A stretch of DNA of 64,000 nucleotides from positions 354,880 to 418,879 of the forward strand of contig CAWIHT010000011.1 of assembly GCA_963836085.1 (NCBI GenBank). Direction: 5' to 3'. The stretch's first letter is position 1, and each line of letters starts with the position of its first letter. This document shows, piece after piece, positions 10,371-18,861 of this stretch. A program made the position numbers and the translations under genes. The stretch is from JAHEEL01 sp963836085. GTDB taxonomy: Bacteria > Actinomycetota > Acidimicrobiia > Spongiisociales > UBA5794. The notes under the pieces are model-generated. The model was not told where the DNA came from, did no database searches, and saw only the letters and a program-made list of their open reading frames with translations.

Positions 10371-11588
10371 TCAGCTCCTTCCCTTTTCCAGTGATCCGAG
10401 CTTCCAGACGTGGGTGACGCGGTCGGGGTCACCCCAACCGGTGTTGTCTTCGAGTGGGTTGAAGTCGAGGGCGATCACGTCGGCGTCGTAGCCGGCACGC
10501 AGCTGTCCGGACCGCGGGGCCTGCGGCCCGAGGGTCAGTGGGCCGTTGGCCGTGGCCGCTTCGATGGCTTCGAGAGCCGTCATCCCGGCGTCCTGGAGGA
10601 AACGAATCTCAGCGCTGTTCTGCCCGTATGAGCCCGGGGTGAAGATGTCGGTCCCCATCGCGATCGTCACGCCGTTCGACACGGCAATCTTCATTGCCTG
10701 CGCATGGTGGTCGGCGACCATGACCGCCTTCTCGTACGCGTAGCGGGGGAGTGCCGCCTCGAGACCGAGGAGTTGTGCGACGATGAATCGCGTCGGAACG
10801 TAGACCGTCCCTTGCTCCGCCATGAGCTGTGCCGTCTCTTCGTCGAGATAGGAGCCGTGTTCGATCGTCTGGCAGCCAGCGGCGACCGCTGCCTTGATGC
10901 CCGGTAGTCCGTGGGTGTGGGCTGCGACGTAACGCTCGGCGCGACCTGCCTCCTCGACGATGGCCCGCAGCTCCTCATCGGAGAACTGCTGGTGGATGGG
11001 ATGATCGATCTCGGACATGACGCCGCCGGATGCACAGATCTTGATGACCTTGGCGTCCTTGCGGAGTTGCTTGCGCACGGCCTTGAGGCACTCGGGCACG
11101 CCGTCGCACAACTCGCCGATCCAGTGATGAGATCGCTCGATGAAGTCGAGATCGAACGAGTGGGCGTCGGCATGGCCGGCCGTCGTCGAGAGGATGTTGC
11201 CGGCGCCGTAGATGCTGGGACCGCGAGCAGTCCCGTCGTTGATGGCCGCAGCGAATTCGAGACCGTAGCCTCCGACCTCCCTGGCGCTCGTAACGCCGGC
11301 ATCGAGAGTGGCCGATGCGTCCGCGGCCGCACGGACGGCCATCTCGGGAATGGGCATGTGCAGCATGTCGTGGAGATCCGCCGTCGTCGAACCGACGAAG
11401 TGGATGTGGGAGTCCCACAGCCCCGGCAGAGCGACCGGGACGCGGGTTGTGGCGGCGTCCGGTGTGGCAGGGGCTTCGGCTCCGGGTCCGGCATAGGCGA
11501 TCACTCGCCCCTCCAAGATGACGACTCCGTCTGTCAACGGCTCTCCACGGCCTGGGATGAGGAGGGCGGTCTCGATGCGTACGGTCAT
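10371..11588 (-). CDS. metal-dependent amidohydrolase (prolidase-like subgroup)
   Basis: A 405-residue TIM-barrel hydrolase of the amidohydrolase superfamily. It has the first metal motif HIH (in LWDSHIHFVG, about residue 60), a Lys in KICASGG (about 180), a further His in HTHG and IEHGS, and an Asp in MGTDIFTPGS. The start is placed at the ATG following GGAGGACCCC; an open frame continues 122 codons upstream but with no family resemblance. It resembles imidazolonepropionase/Xaa-Pro dipeptidase-type members; the substrate is not deducible. It is transcribed towards clpX. Confidence 0.85.
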   Translation of the reverse strand: MTVRIETALLIPGRGEPLTDGVVILEGRVIAYAGPGAEAPATPDAATTRVPVALPGLWDSHIHFVGSTTADLHDMLHMPIPEMAVRAAADASATLDAGVTSAREVGGYGLEFAAAINDGTARGPSIYGAGNILSTTAGHADAHSFDLDFIERSHHWIGELCDGVPECLKAVRKQLRKDAKVIKICASGGVMSEIDHPIHQQFSDEELRAIVEEAGRAERYVAAHTHGLPGIKAAVAAGCQTIEHGSYLDEETAQLMAEQGTVYVPTRFIVAQLLGLEAALPRYAYEKAVMVADHHAQAMKIAVSNGVTIAMGTDIFTPGSYGQNSAEIRFLQDAGMTALEAIEAATANGPLTLGPQAPRSGQLRAGYDADVIALDFNPLEDNTGWGDPDRVTHVWKLGSLEKGRS

Positions 11589-11802
11589 GGGGTCCTCCGG
11601 TCGATGAGTGGCAGCACAGTAGCGACGGCACGCGCCGCCGCCGAATGCAGCCGGCCCCGCGAACAGCCCAATGACTAGTCCATTTGACCGTCCCTCGTTG
11701 TGTCTCGACGACCACACAGAGTGGTCGTAGGGTGACCTCAGATCGGAAGCCGCGGGTGCGATCCCCGGCCTCGGTTCGGGCTTGGGCAGGGGGAATGGTG
11801 GA

Positions 11803-11832
11803 GAGGCCGGGGACCATACGGTTCCCGGCCTC
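11803..11832 (+). promoter_or_regulatory. strong hairpin upstream of valS
   Basis: A 13-bp stem (GAGGCCGGGGACC with GGTTCCCGGCCTC, one G-T pair) with the 4-nt loop ATAC, ending about 67 nt before the valS start. No T tract follows and no T-box core (GGTGGNACCGCG-like) is seen. A TATCAT element at about 11861 could be a -10 downstream of it. It could be a leader structure or the end of an upstream transcript. Confidence 0.4.
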
Positions 11833-11899
11833 AGCCGTTCCTGGGGCACGCACACCTCTATCATGGATTCTTCACCGGAGGAATCGATGACCGAGGGGC

Positions 11900-14497
11900 A
11901 TGATGAAGCCAACGTACGACCCGAGCGCCGTCGAGTCGCGCTGGTACTCCACATGGGAGGACGCCGGCGCGTTCCGTCCTGAGGTCAACCCGGACGGAGC
12001 CCCATACTCGATCGTCATCCCGCCGCCGAACGTCACCGGCGTGCTCCACATGGGCCACGCACTGGACCTCTCGATCCAGGACGTCCTCATCCGCCGCAAA
12101 CGTATGCAGGGATACGCCGCGCTCTGGTTGCCCGGCACCGACCATGCGGGCATCGCCACGCAGAACGTCGTCGAGCGCGAACTCGCCAACGAGGGAATGA
12201 GCCGCCACGACCTCGGTCGCGAGCGGTTCATCGAGCAAGTGTGGGCCTGGAAGGCGAAGTCGGGCAATCGCATCTCCGAGCAGATGAGAACGATGGGGTT
12301 CTCCACCGACTGGAGCCGCGAGCGATTCACCCTCGACGAAGGCCTGTCCAGCGCCGTGCGCAAGGTCTTCGTGTCGCTCTACAACGAGGGACTGATCTAC
12401 CGCGACAACCGCATCATCAACTGGTGCCCTCGCTGCCACACGGCGATCTCGGAGATCGAGGTCGAACACGAGGACGAGGTGGGCGAACTCACCCACATCA
12501 AGTACCCGTTCGCCGATGGCGATGGGCACATCACGGTCGCCACGACACGACCCGAGACCATGCTCGGCGACACGGCGGTCGCCGTGCACCCGGACGACGA
12601 CCGCTACCGCGACGCGGTCGGTCGGATGATCCGCCTGCCGTTGCTCGACCGTGAGATCCCCGTGGTGGCCGACGAGGGCGTGGAACTCGAGTTCGGGACC
12701 GGCGCCGTCAAGGTGACCCCGGCCCACGACCCGCTCGACTTCGAGATCGGCCGACGGCACGGACTCGACGAGATCCAGGTCATCGACACCGAGGCTCGCA
12801 TTACCGAATACGGCGGACCGTTCCGCGGCCAGGATCGGTTCGAGGCCAGGGAAGCCGTCCGCCACGAGCTGAAGAAGCGAGGATTCCTCGACCGCATCGA
12901 CGACCACCATCACTCGGTTGGGCACTGCTCACGATGCGGCACCGTTGTCGAGCCGATGCTCTCACTCCAATGGTTCGTGAAGGTCAAGCCGCTCACGATC
13001 CCGGCGATCGACTCGGTAAAGGAAGGCCGCACCCGGTTCATTCCCAAGCGGTGGGAGAACAACTACTTCCATTGGATGGAGAACCTGCGGGACTGGTGCA
13101 TCAGCCGGCAGCTCTGGTGGGGTCACGCAATCCCCGCGTGGTACTGCGAGAACTGTGACGCCGTCATCGTCACCGAGGATGATCCCAGCGTGTGCACGTC
13201 GTGTGGCAGCGAATCCCTGACCCAGGACGAAGACGTGCTGGACACGTGGTTCTCGTCCCAACTCTGGCCGTTCTCAACCATGGGTTGGCCGGAGGCCACC
13301 GACGATCTGGCGAAGTTCTATCCCACCGATGTGCTCGTCACCGGCTTCGACATCATCTACTTCTGGGTCGCCCGGATGATGATGATGGGCCTCTACGCCA
13401 CAGGCGAAGAACCGTTCGCGGACATCTCGATCCACGGCCTCATCCGTACCGCCGACGGTCGGAAGATGTCGAAGTCCTCCGGCAACGCGCTCGATCCGCT
13501 CGAACTGGTCGAGGAATACGGGGCTGACCCGCTCCGCCTCTCGCTCATCCAGGCGGCAGCACCAGGGCACGACGTACCATTCGATGAAGCGTGGGTCGAC
13601 GGGACGCGCCGATTCGGGAACAAACTCTGGAACGCGCTTCGCTTCGCGGTCGAGCACATGGAGATCGGGGACGTGCCCGTCGACGGCGGATATCCCGAGA
13701 ATCCCGGACCGGAAGATGCGTGGATCCTCGAACGCCTCGGCACCGTCGCCGCCGACTTCGATCACCTCTTCGACGAGTACCGATTCTCGGACGCCTACGG
13801 ACTGCTCTACAACTTCGCGTGGGCGGAAGTCTTCGATTGGTATCTCGAGATGGCCAAGACCGCATTGCGCGACGAAACCCGTGCTCCCGTCACACGAGCC
13901 ACGCTTGGCGTCGTCCTGCGTGATCTCCTGAAGCTCTTCCACCCGGCCATCCCGTTCCTCACCGAAGAGTTGTGGAGCGAGCTCGGAGACGGCAGTCTCA
14001 TGATCACGGCGTCGTGGCCCGAACCGCCCATCATGGTGGGGCCCGAGGGCATGGCAACACTGCAGGACCTCGTCGTGCGACTCCGCCGCTTCCGTTCCGA
14101 GCACCAGATCAGCCCGAAGACCCCGATCGAGGTCACCGTGTACGACCCCGACGGGGCGGCAAAGGAATGGTGGGCGGAACACCTCGCGGCCCTCACCGGG
14201 TGCTCGATCACCTACGGTGATCCGCCGGAGGACGCTGCCGTGAGCCGGGTCATCGCCGGGCCGGTTCAGGCATTCATCCCGCTCGAAGGCCTCGTCGACG
14301 TGGACGCCGAGCGTGACCGCCTCAAGAAGGCGATTGCCGACGGTGAGGCCGAGATCGAACGATCACGGTCCAAGCTCGCGAACCCCAACTTCAGGGAACG
14401 GGCGCCGGCCGAGGTCGTCGCCGGTGAAGAAGCGAAGGTTGCCACAGCGGAGGAACGCCTGATCAAGCTCCGCTCACAGCTCGCAGAGCTGGGCTGA
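11900..14497 (+). CDS. valS: valyl-tRNA synthetase
   Basis: Class I aminoacyl-tRNA synthetase charging tRNA-Val. The HIGH-type motif HMGH is at residue 50 and KMSKS at about 522. Zinc-type Cys pairs occur in the middle (CPRC, CSRC, CENC, CTSC). The C-terminal coiled-coil arm typical of ValRS is visible (about 800-865, DAERDRLKKAIADGEAEIE). At 865 residues it fits the family. Two tandem ATG codons mark the start (11900 and 11903). It is followed after 1 nt by folC. Confidence 0.97.
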   Translation: MMKPTYDPSAVESRWYSTWEDAGAFRPEVNPDGAPYSIVIPPPNVTGVLHMGHALDLSIQDVLIRRKRMQGYAALWLPGTDHAGIATQNVVERELANEGMSRHDLGRERFIEQVWAWKAKSGNRISEQMRTMGFSTDWSRERFTLDEGLSSAVRKVFVSLYNEGLIYRDNRIINWCPRCHTAISEIEVEHEDEVGELTHIKYPFADGDGHITVATTRPETMLGDTAVAVHPDDDRYRDAVGRMIRLPLLDREIPVVADEGVELEFGTGAVKVTPAHDPLDFEIGRRHGLDEIQVIDTEARITEYGGPFRGQDRFEAREAVRHELKKRGFLDRIDDHHHSVGHCSRCGTVVEPMLSLQWFVKVKPLTIPAIDSVKEGRTRFIPKRWENNYFHWMENLRDWCISRQLWWGHAIPAWYCENCDAVIVTEDDPSVCTSCGSESLTQDEDVLDTWFSSQLWPFSTMGWPEATDDLAKFYPTDVLVTGFDIIYFWVARMMMMGLYATGEEPFADISIHGLIRTADGRKMSKSSGNALDPLELVEEYGADPLRLSLIQAAAPGHDVPFDEAWVDGTRRFGNKLWNALRFAVEHMEIGDVPVDGGYPENPGPEDAWILERLGTVAADFDHLFDEYRFSDAYGLLYNFAWAEVFDWYLEMAKTALRDETRAPVTRATLGVVLRDLLKLFHPAIPFLTEELWSELGDGSLMITASWPEPPIMVGPEGMATLQDLVVRLRRFRSEHQISPKTPIEVTVYDPDGAAKEWWAEHLAALTGCSITYGDPPEDAAVSRVIAGPVQAFIPLEGLVDVDAERDRLKKAIADGEAEIERSRSKLANPNFRERAPAEVVAGEEAKVATAEERLIKLRSQLAELG

Positions 14498-14498
14498 C

Positions 14499-15932
14499 AT
14501 GGACGCATCGATCCCGATCATCGAGAGCCGTTCGGACGCGGAAGCGTTCCTCGACGACCGCATCGGTCAGGGCGTCAAGCCCGGTCTCGAGCGAATCGCC
14601 GGACTGCTCGACCTCATGGGCGACCCACAACGGGACTACCCGGTGATCCAGGTTGCCGGGACCAACGGCAAGACGACCGTGACCCGCCTGATCGCCGACA
14701 TCCTTGGCGCACATGGCATCCGGACCGGTACGTTCACGTCACCGCATCTCCACGTCATCGAGGAACGCTTCTCGGTCGACGGCACTCCGATCACCGATGA
14801 GGAATTCACGCAGGCTGTTGCCGATCTCGCCTGGTTCGTCGAGGAGTACGAGCGGCGCTCAGGAAGTGGCGTGACGTACTTCGAAGTTACCGCCGCCCTC
14901 GCGTTCTCCGTGTTCGCCGGCGTTGCACTCGACGTGGCGGTCGTAGAAGTCGGCATGGGCGGGCGCTGGGACGCCACCAGCGTCGTTGACGCCGGCGTGG
15001 CCGTAATCACCGGGATCGCCCTCGACCACGTCGAGTTTCTCGGAGAGACGGTCGGTGAAATCGCCGGCGAGAAGGCCGCAATCATCGACGACGGGGCAAC
15101 GGTCGTCACCGGGCCGCTCCCCGCAGCCGCAGAGGGAGCGATCACCGCCCGCGTCGACGAAGCCAAGGCCCGGTGGTATCGCAGCGGAGACGGCTTTGCG
15201 GTATCCGAGGCAATGCCGGCCGTTGGCGGGTGGGTGGTTGACATCGACGGGATCTACGCGAGCTACACCGATCTCTATCTGCCGATCCACGGCAGGCACC
15301 AGGTCGACAACCTTGCGACGGCGGTGGCGGCGGCCGAGGTGTTCCTCGGACGTGCGCTCGACGCGGATGCCCTCAGGACGGCGCTTGGAGCGACCGCGCA
15401 ACCCGGACGGCTCGAAGTGGTCCACCACCGGCCGTTGGTCATCGTTGATGGAGCCCACAACGTGCAGGGAACCGAAGGCCTCGCCGCAACGCTCGACGAG
15501 GAATTCCCGGATGCGCGATGGCAACTGGTCGTCGGCATGCGAGGGAAGCGTTCGCCAGCAGAGATCCTCGAACCGCTCGAGGGCCTCGTCGACCACCTGT
15601 GGGCGACGGCTCCCGACGATTCGAAGGCGATTGACCCGGGGGACGTGGCGTCGACCGGGGGAACCGCGCTCGGATGCGAATCCACCGTCGTCGTCGGTGT
15701 CCCGGAGGCGGTGGCGGCAGCGATGGAGGCCGCAGGGAGCGACGGATCCGTTGTCGTCACGGGTTCGCTGTACGTGGCCGGTGAAGCACGAGCGGCACTC
15801 GTCGGGACGGAGTTCCGACCGTCTGGGGTGCACGTCCGCTTCGAGGCGGAGATCGACGACGAAGAAGAACTCGACGACGAACCATGGGTTGACACCGGGG
15901 ACGCCTGGGCGGAAGACCACGGCGACGGGTAG
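14499..15932 (+). CDS. folC: dihydrofolate synthase / folylpolyglutamate synthase
   Basis: Mur-ligase-like enzyme adding glutamate to dihydropteroate and folates. The P-loop GTNGKTT is at about 54, the SPHLH segment follows, and the central ligase signature includes EVGMGGRWD and GIALDHVEFLG. The C-terminal domain has the VDGAHN motif. Length is 477 residues with an acidic tail of about 35 residues beyond the usual end. It starts 1 nt after the valS stop, so translational coupling is likely. Confidence 0.95.
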   Translation: MDASIPIIESRSDAEAFLDDRIGQGVKPGLERIAGLLDLMGDPQRDYPVIQVAGTNGKTTVTRLIADILGAHGIRTGTFTSPHLHVIEERFSVDGTPITDEEFTQAVADLAWFVEEYERRSGSGVTYFEVTAALAFSVFAGVALDVAVVEVGMGGRWDATSVVDAGVAVITGIALDHVEFLGETVGEIAGEKAAIIDDGATVVTGPLPAAAEGAITARVDEAKARWYRSGDGFAVSEAMPAVGGWVVDIDGIYASYTDLYLPIHGRHQVDNLATAVAAAEVFLGRALDADALRTALGATAQPGRLEVVHHRPLVIVDGAHNVQGTEGLAATLDEEFPDARWQLVVGMRGKRSPAEILEPLEGLVDHLWATAPDDSKAIDPGDVASTGGTALGCESTVVVGVPEAVAAAMEAAGSDGSVVVTGSLYVAGEARAALVGTEFRPSGVHVRFEAEIDDEEELDDEPWVDTGDAWAEDHGDG

Positions 15933-15943
15933 CCTTCCCGTCC

Positions 15944-16348
15944 ATGGCACTTGAATCAACCTTTGTGATGGTCAAGCCGGACGGCGTCCGACGCGGGCTG
16001 GTCGGCGAAATCGTCTCGCGTTTCGAACGGAAGGGCCTGACGCTCGATCGGATGCGCATGCTCACGATCGACGACGAACTGGCCGGCCGTCACTACGCCG
16101 AGCACGTCGAGAAGCCGTTCTTCGGCGAACTCGTCGCGTTCATCACCAGCGGCCCCGTGGTGGCTATGCAGTGGACCGGCGAATCCGCGGTCTCTGTCGC
16201 CCGCACCCTCATGGGTCCGACGAATCCCGCCGAGGCTCCTCCTGGGACGATTCGGGGCGACTACGGTCTCATCATCACCGAAAATGCTGTGCACGGATCG
16301 GATTCACCAACGAGCGCCGAAAGGGAACTCGGGATCTTCTTCGGCTGA
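15944..16348 (+). CDS. ndk: nucleoside diphosphate kinase
   Basis: Exchanges the gamma-phosphate between nucleoside di- and triphosphates. The catalytic His117 lies in NAVHGSDS, and the N-terminal FVMVKPDGV strand is canonical. Length is 134 residues. It is co-directional with folC (11-nt gap) and upstream of mreB. Confidence 0.97.
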   Translation: MALESTFVMVKPDGVRRGLVGEIVSRFERKGLTLDRMRMLTIDDELAGRHYAEHVEKPFFGELVAFITSGPVVAMQWTGESAVSVARTLMGPTNPAEAPPGTIRGDYGLIITENAVHGSDSPTSAERELGIFFG

Positions 16349-16408
16349 TCTAGGACTGCTAACCGCTCTCACAGGTACACTGACCAGACACTCCTAGGGA
16401 ATGCTCCT

Positions 16409-17440
16409 ATGAACAGTCTTCTCTCCTTCGCAGGTCGAGACATGGCGATCGACCTCGGCACCGCCAACACGCTCGTGTTCGTGCGCGGTCAGGGCATCGT
16501 CCTCAACGAGCCATCGGTCGTCGCGATCAACACTCGCGACAACCGCCCGCTCGAGGTCGGCATGGCCGCCAAGCGAATGATCGGCCGTACCCCGTCGTAC
16601 ATCCAGGCCATCCGGCCGTTGCGTGACGGTGTCATTGCTGACTTCGACGTCACCGAGAAGATGCTGCGGTACTTCATCGACAAGGTCCACACGGGCCGGT
16701 TCGCCGCGCGCCCGCGGATCGTCATCTGCGTCCCGTCCGGGATCACGGCGGTCGAGCGTCGAGCGGTGGAAGAAGCGGCGTACCACGCTGGTGCCAGGCG
16801 CGCGTACACGATTGAAGAGCCCATGGCCGCTGCGATCGGTGTCGGTCTGCCCGTCCACGAGCCGACCGGTTCAATGATCGTGGACATCGGTGGTGGTACC
16901 ACCGAAGTTGCGGTCATTTCGCTCGGCGGCATCGTCGTCTCGAAGAGCGTCCGGATCGGTGGGGATGAACTCGATGATTCGATCATCCAGTGGGTCAAGA
17001 AGGAATACAGCCTCATGCTCGGCGAACGGACCGCTGAGCAGGTGAAGATGGCCATTGGCTCCGCCTGGCCGTATGCCGACGAACCCGCCGCCGAAGTGCG
17101 GGGTAGGGACCTCATCACCGGTTTGCCGAAGACGATCGTCCTCTCCAGTCAGGAGATTCGGGAGGCGATCGAGGAACCCGTTGAGGCGTTCGTCGACGCC
17201 GTCAAATACACCCTCGACAAGACACCACCGGAACTCGCTGCCGACGTCATGGAACGCGGCATCGTGCTTGCAGGCGGCGGGGCACTTCTCCGCGGGCTTG
17301 ATCAGCGCCTCGTTCACGAAACGGGGATGCCGATCGTGACTGCCGAACGCCCGCTGCAGAGTGTTGTCCTCGGCTCGGGTGCGGTCCTGGAAGAGTTCGA
17401 CATTCTCCACGTCGTGCTGCAATCCAGCGGCCGAGTGTGA
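16409..17440 (+). CDS. mreB: rod shape-determining protein MreB (bacterial actin)
   Basis: Forms membrane-associated filaments that position elongation-phase wall synthesis. Actin-fold phosphate loops are visible: AIDLGTANT (about residue 13), the VDIGGGTTE loop (about 160) and GGGALLRGL (about 290). Length is 343 residues. It is first in the run mreB-mreC-mreD-mrdA-rodA. The 60-nt gap before it contains a TACACT element (16376-16381) that could be a -10, but no good -35 is seen. Confidence 0.97.
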   Translation: MNSLLSFAGRDMAIDLGTANTLVFVRGQGIVLNEPSVVAINTRDNRPLEVGMAAKRMIGRTPSYIQAIRPLRDGVIADFDVTEKMLRYFIDKVHTGRFAARPRIVICVPSGITAVERRAVEEAAYHAGARRAYTIEEPMAAAIGVGLPVHEPTGSMIVDIGGGTTEVAVISLGGIVVSKSVRIGGDELDDSIIQWVKKEYSLMLGERTAEQVKMAIGSAWPYADEPAAEVRGRDLITGLPKTIVLSSQEIREAIEEPVEAFVDAVKYTLDKTPPELAADVMERGIVLAGGGALLRGLDQRLVHETGMPIVTAERPLQSVVLGSGAVLEEFDILHVVLQSSGRV

Positions 17441-17461
17441 CGTGGCTCCCGGCCGGAACTG

Positions 17462-18361
17462 ATGTTTCCCTCCGGTAGGCGCCTCGATCGCGCAACGGCC
17501 CTCTTCATCTCCCTGCTGGCGGTCGGCTTCCTCGTCGCCACGTTCGACGTTCGCGCGTCCGGCGAGAGCGCAACAACGGTGCTCAGAGGTGGCGCTCAGA
17601 CGCTTGCGGAACCTGTACAGGCCGGCATCGATTTTCTCGTCCGTCCGGTCGTCGGATTCGTCGACGGCATCTCGAACGTCGCTGGCCTTCGCGATCAGAA
17701 CGAGCGACTCGAGGCCGAAGTCCAACGCCTCGAGCAGGCACTCAGAGAGACCGCTGCCCTCGAGCGGCGCGTCGCAGAACTCGAGGCGATCAACGACCTC
17801 TCTCCTCCTGAGGGCCTCGCCACCGTCACCGCCAGGATCTACTCGTCTGGTGCCTCGTCGTTCGACCAGGTCCGCTTCATCAACAAGGGCTCGTCCGATG
17901 GCATCGTCGATGGCCAGGCCGTCGTCGACGAGAGCGGCCTCGTCGGCCGCGTCGACCTCGTGACCGGATCCTCGGCCCGGGTGCGGCTCATCACCGATCC
18001 GCTCGTTTCGGTGGGTGTCCGTGTCCAGGACACGAACCAGACCGGCGCGGTGACCGGCCGCGGCGACGATGTGCTCCAACTCGATGTCTTCGATGCCACG
18101 CAGCCTGCGACTGAGGGGGCGGTACTCCTCACCGACGGCAGCCGGTTCCCGCCCGGCGTTGTGGTTGGTTTTGTCCGAGAGGGGAAGGAAGCCGAGGTCG
18201 GCTTCGCACTCCGGACGACCGTGGATCCCGCTGCCGCCTTCTCAGAGCTCGACTTCGTCAAGGTCGTCGTTGGATGGTCGCCGCTCGATGCCGATCCCGG
18301 AACCGGCGATCCTCTGATCGACGCTCCGTCGTTCACCGATCCTGGGGCGGACCGTCAATGA
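17462..18361 (+). CDS. mreC: rod shape-determining protein MreC
   Basis: An inner-membrane protein with a short cytoplasmic N-terminus, one helix (about 10-30), a periplasmic coiled coil (about 75-105, rich in LEAEVQRLEQAL-type heptads) and two beta domains. It bridges MreB filaments to PBP2 and RodA. Length is 299 residues. The stop overlaps the mreD start by ATGA. Confidence 0.94.
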   Translation: MFPSGRRLDRATALFISLLAVGFLVATFDVRASGESATTVLRGGAQTLAEPVQAGIDFLVRPVVGFVDGISNVAGLRDQNERLEAEVQRLEQALRETAALERRVAELEAINDLSPPEGLATVTARIYSSGASSFDQVRFINKGSSDGIVDGQAVVDESGLVGRVDLVTGSSARVRLITDPLVSVGVRVQDTNQTGAVTGRGDDVLQLDVFDATQPATEGAVLLTDGSRFPPGVVVGFVREGKEAEVGFALRTTVDPAAAFSELDFVKVVVGWSPLDADPGTGDPLIDAPSFTDPGADRQ

Positions 18362-18861
18362 CCGCCGGCAAGATCATCATCGCCCTCGGACTCGTGCTCG
18401 CCGCGGTGCTCATCCAGACCACGGTATTCCAGCACTTCCAGCCGTTCGGCTATGCACCGGCACTCGGACTGCTGATGGCCATCGCAACGGCGCGGTATCT
18501 CGAAGCCGAACCCGCGCTGTTCGTGGGGTTCAGCGGCGGATTTCTACAAGATCTTCTCGGCGGCTCGCCGCTCGGCATTTGGGCCAGCACATTCACGATT
18601 GTCGTGTTCATCACCCTCAAGATCCGGGATCGTGAGATCGCCGGACCGCTCGCCGTGCTCGCAGGCGTCTTCGGATTGACGTTCGTCGGACAATTCACGT
18701 ACGCCGTCCTCGGGACGTTGTTCGGCCAGGGCATCATCAGCCGGCCGGGCGTTGTCTGGGATCTGATCGTTCCCTCGCTGTACAACGTCATCCTCGCCTA
18801 CCCGGTGTTCTGGATTGCCAGGGCTGCGATCCGGCCCCAAGAACGGACGTGGGTGTCATGA
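18358..18861 (+). CDS. mreD: rod shape-determining protein MreD
   Basis: A 167-residue polytopic membrane protein with about five helices and the signature-like SGGFLQDLLGGSPLG. The ATG at 18358 is chosen because it overlaps the mreC stop (ATGA); a longer open frame upstream lies inside mreC. Its own stop overlaps the start of mrdA in the same way. Confidence 0.93.
   Translation: MTAGKIIIALGLVLAAVLIQTTVFQHFQPFGYAPALGLLMAIATARYLEAEPALFVGFSGGFLQDLLGGSPLGIWASTFTIVVFITLKIRDREIAGPLAVLAGVFGLTFVGQFTYAVLGTLFGQGIISRPGVVWDLIVPSLYNVILAYPVFWIARAAIRPQERTWVS

Noticed and set aside
11750..11900. A T-box riboswitch upstream of valS
   Set aside because: The conserved T-box core and specifier layout are absent; only a simple hairpin is present.
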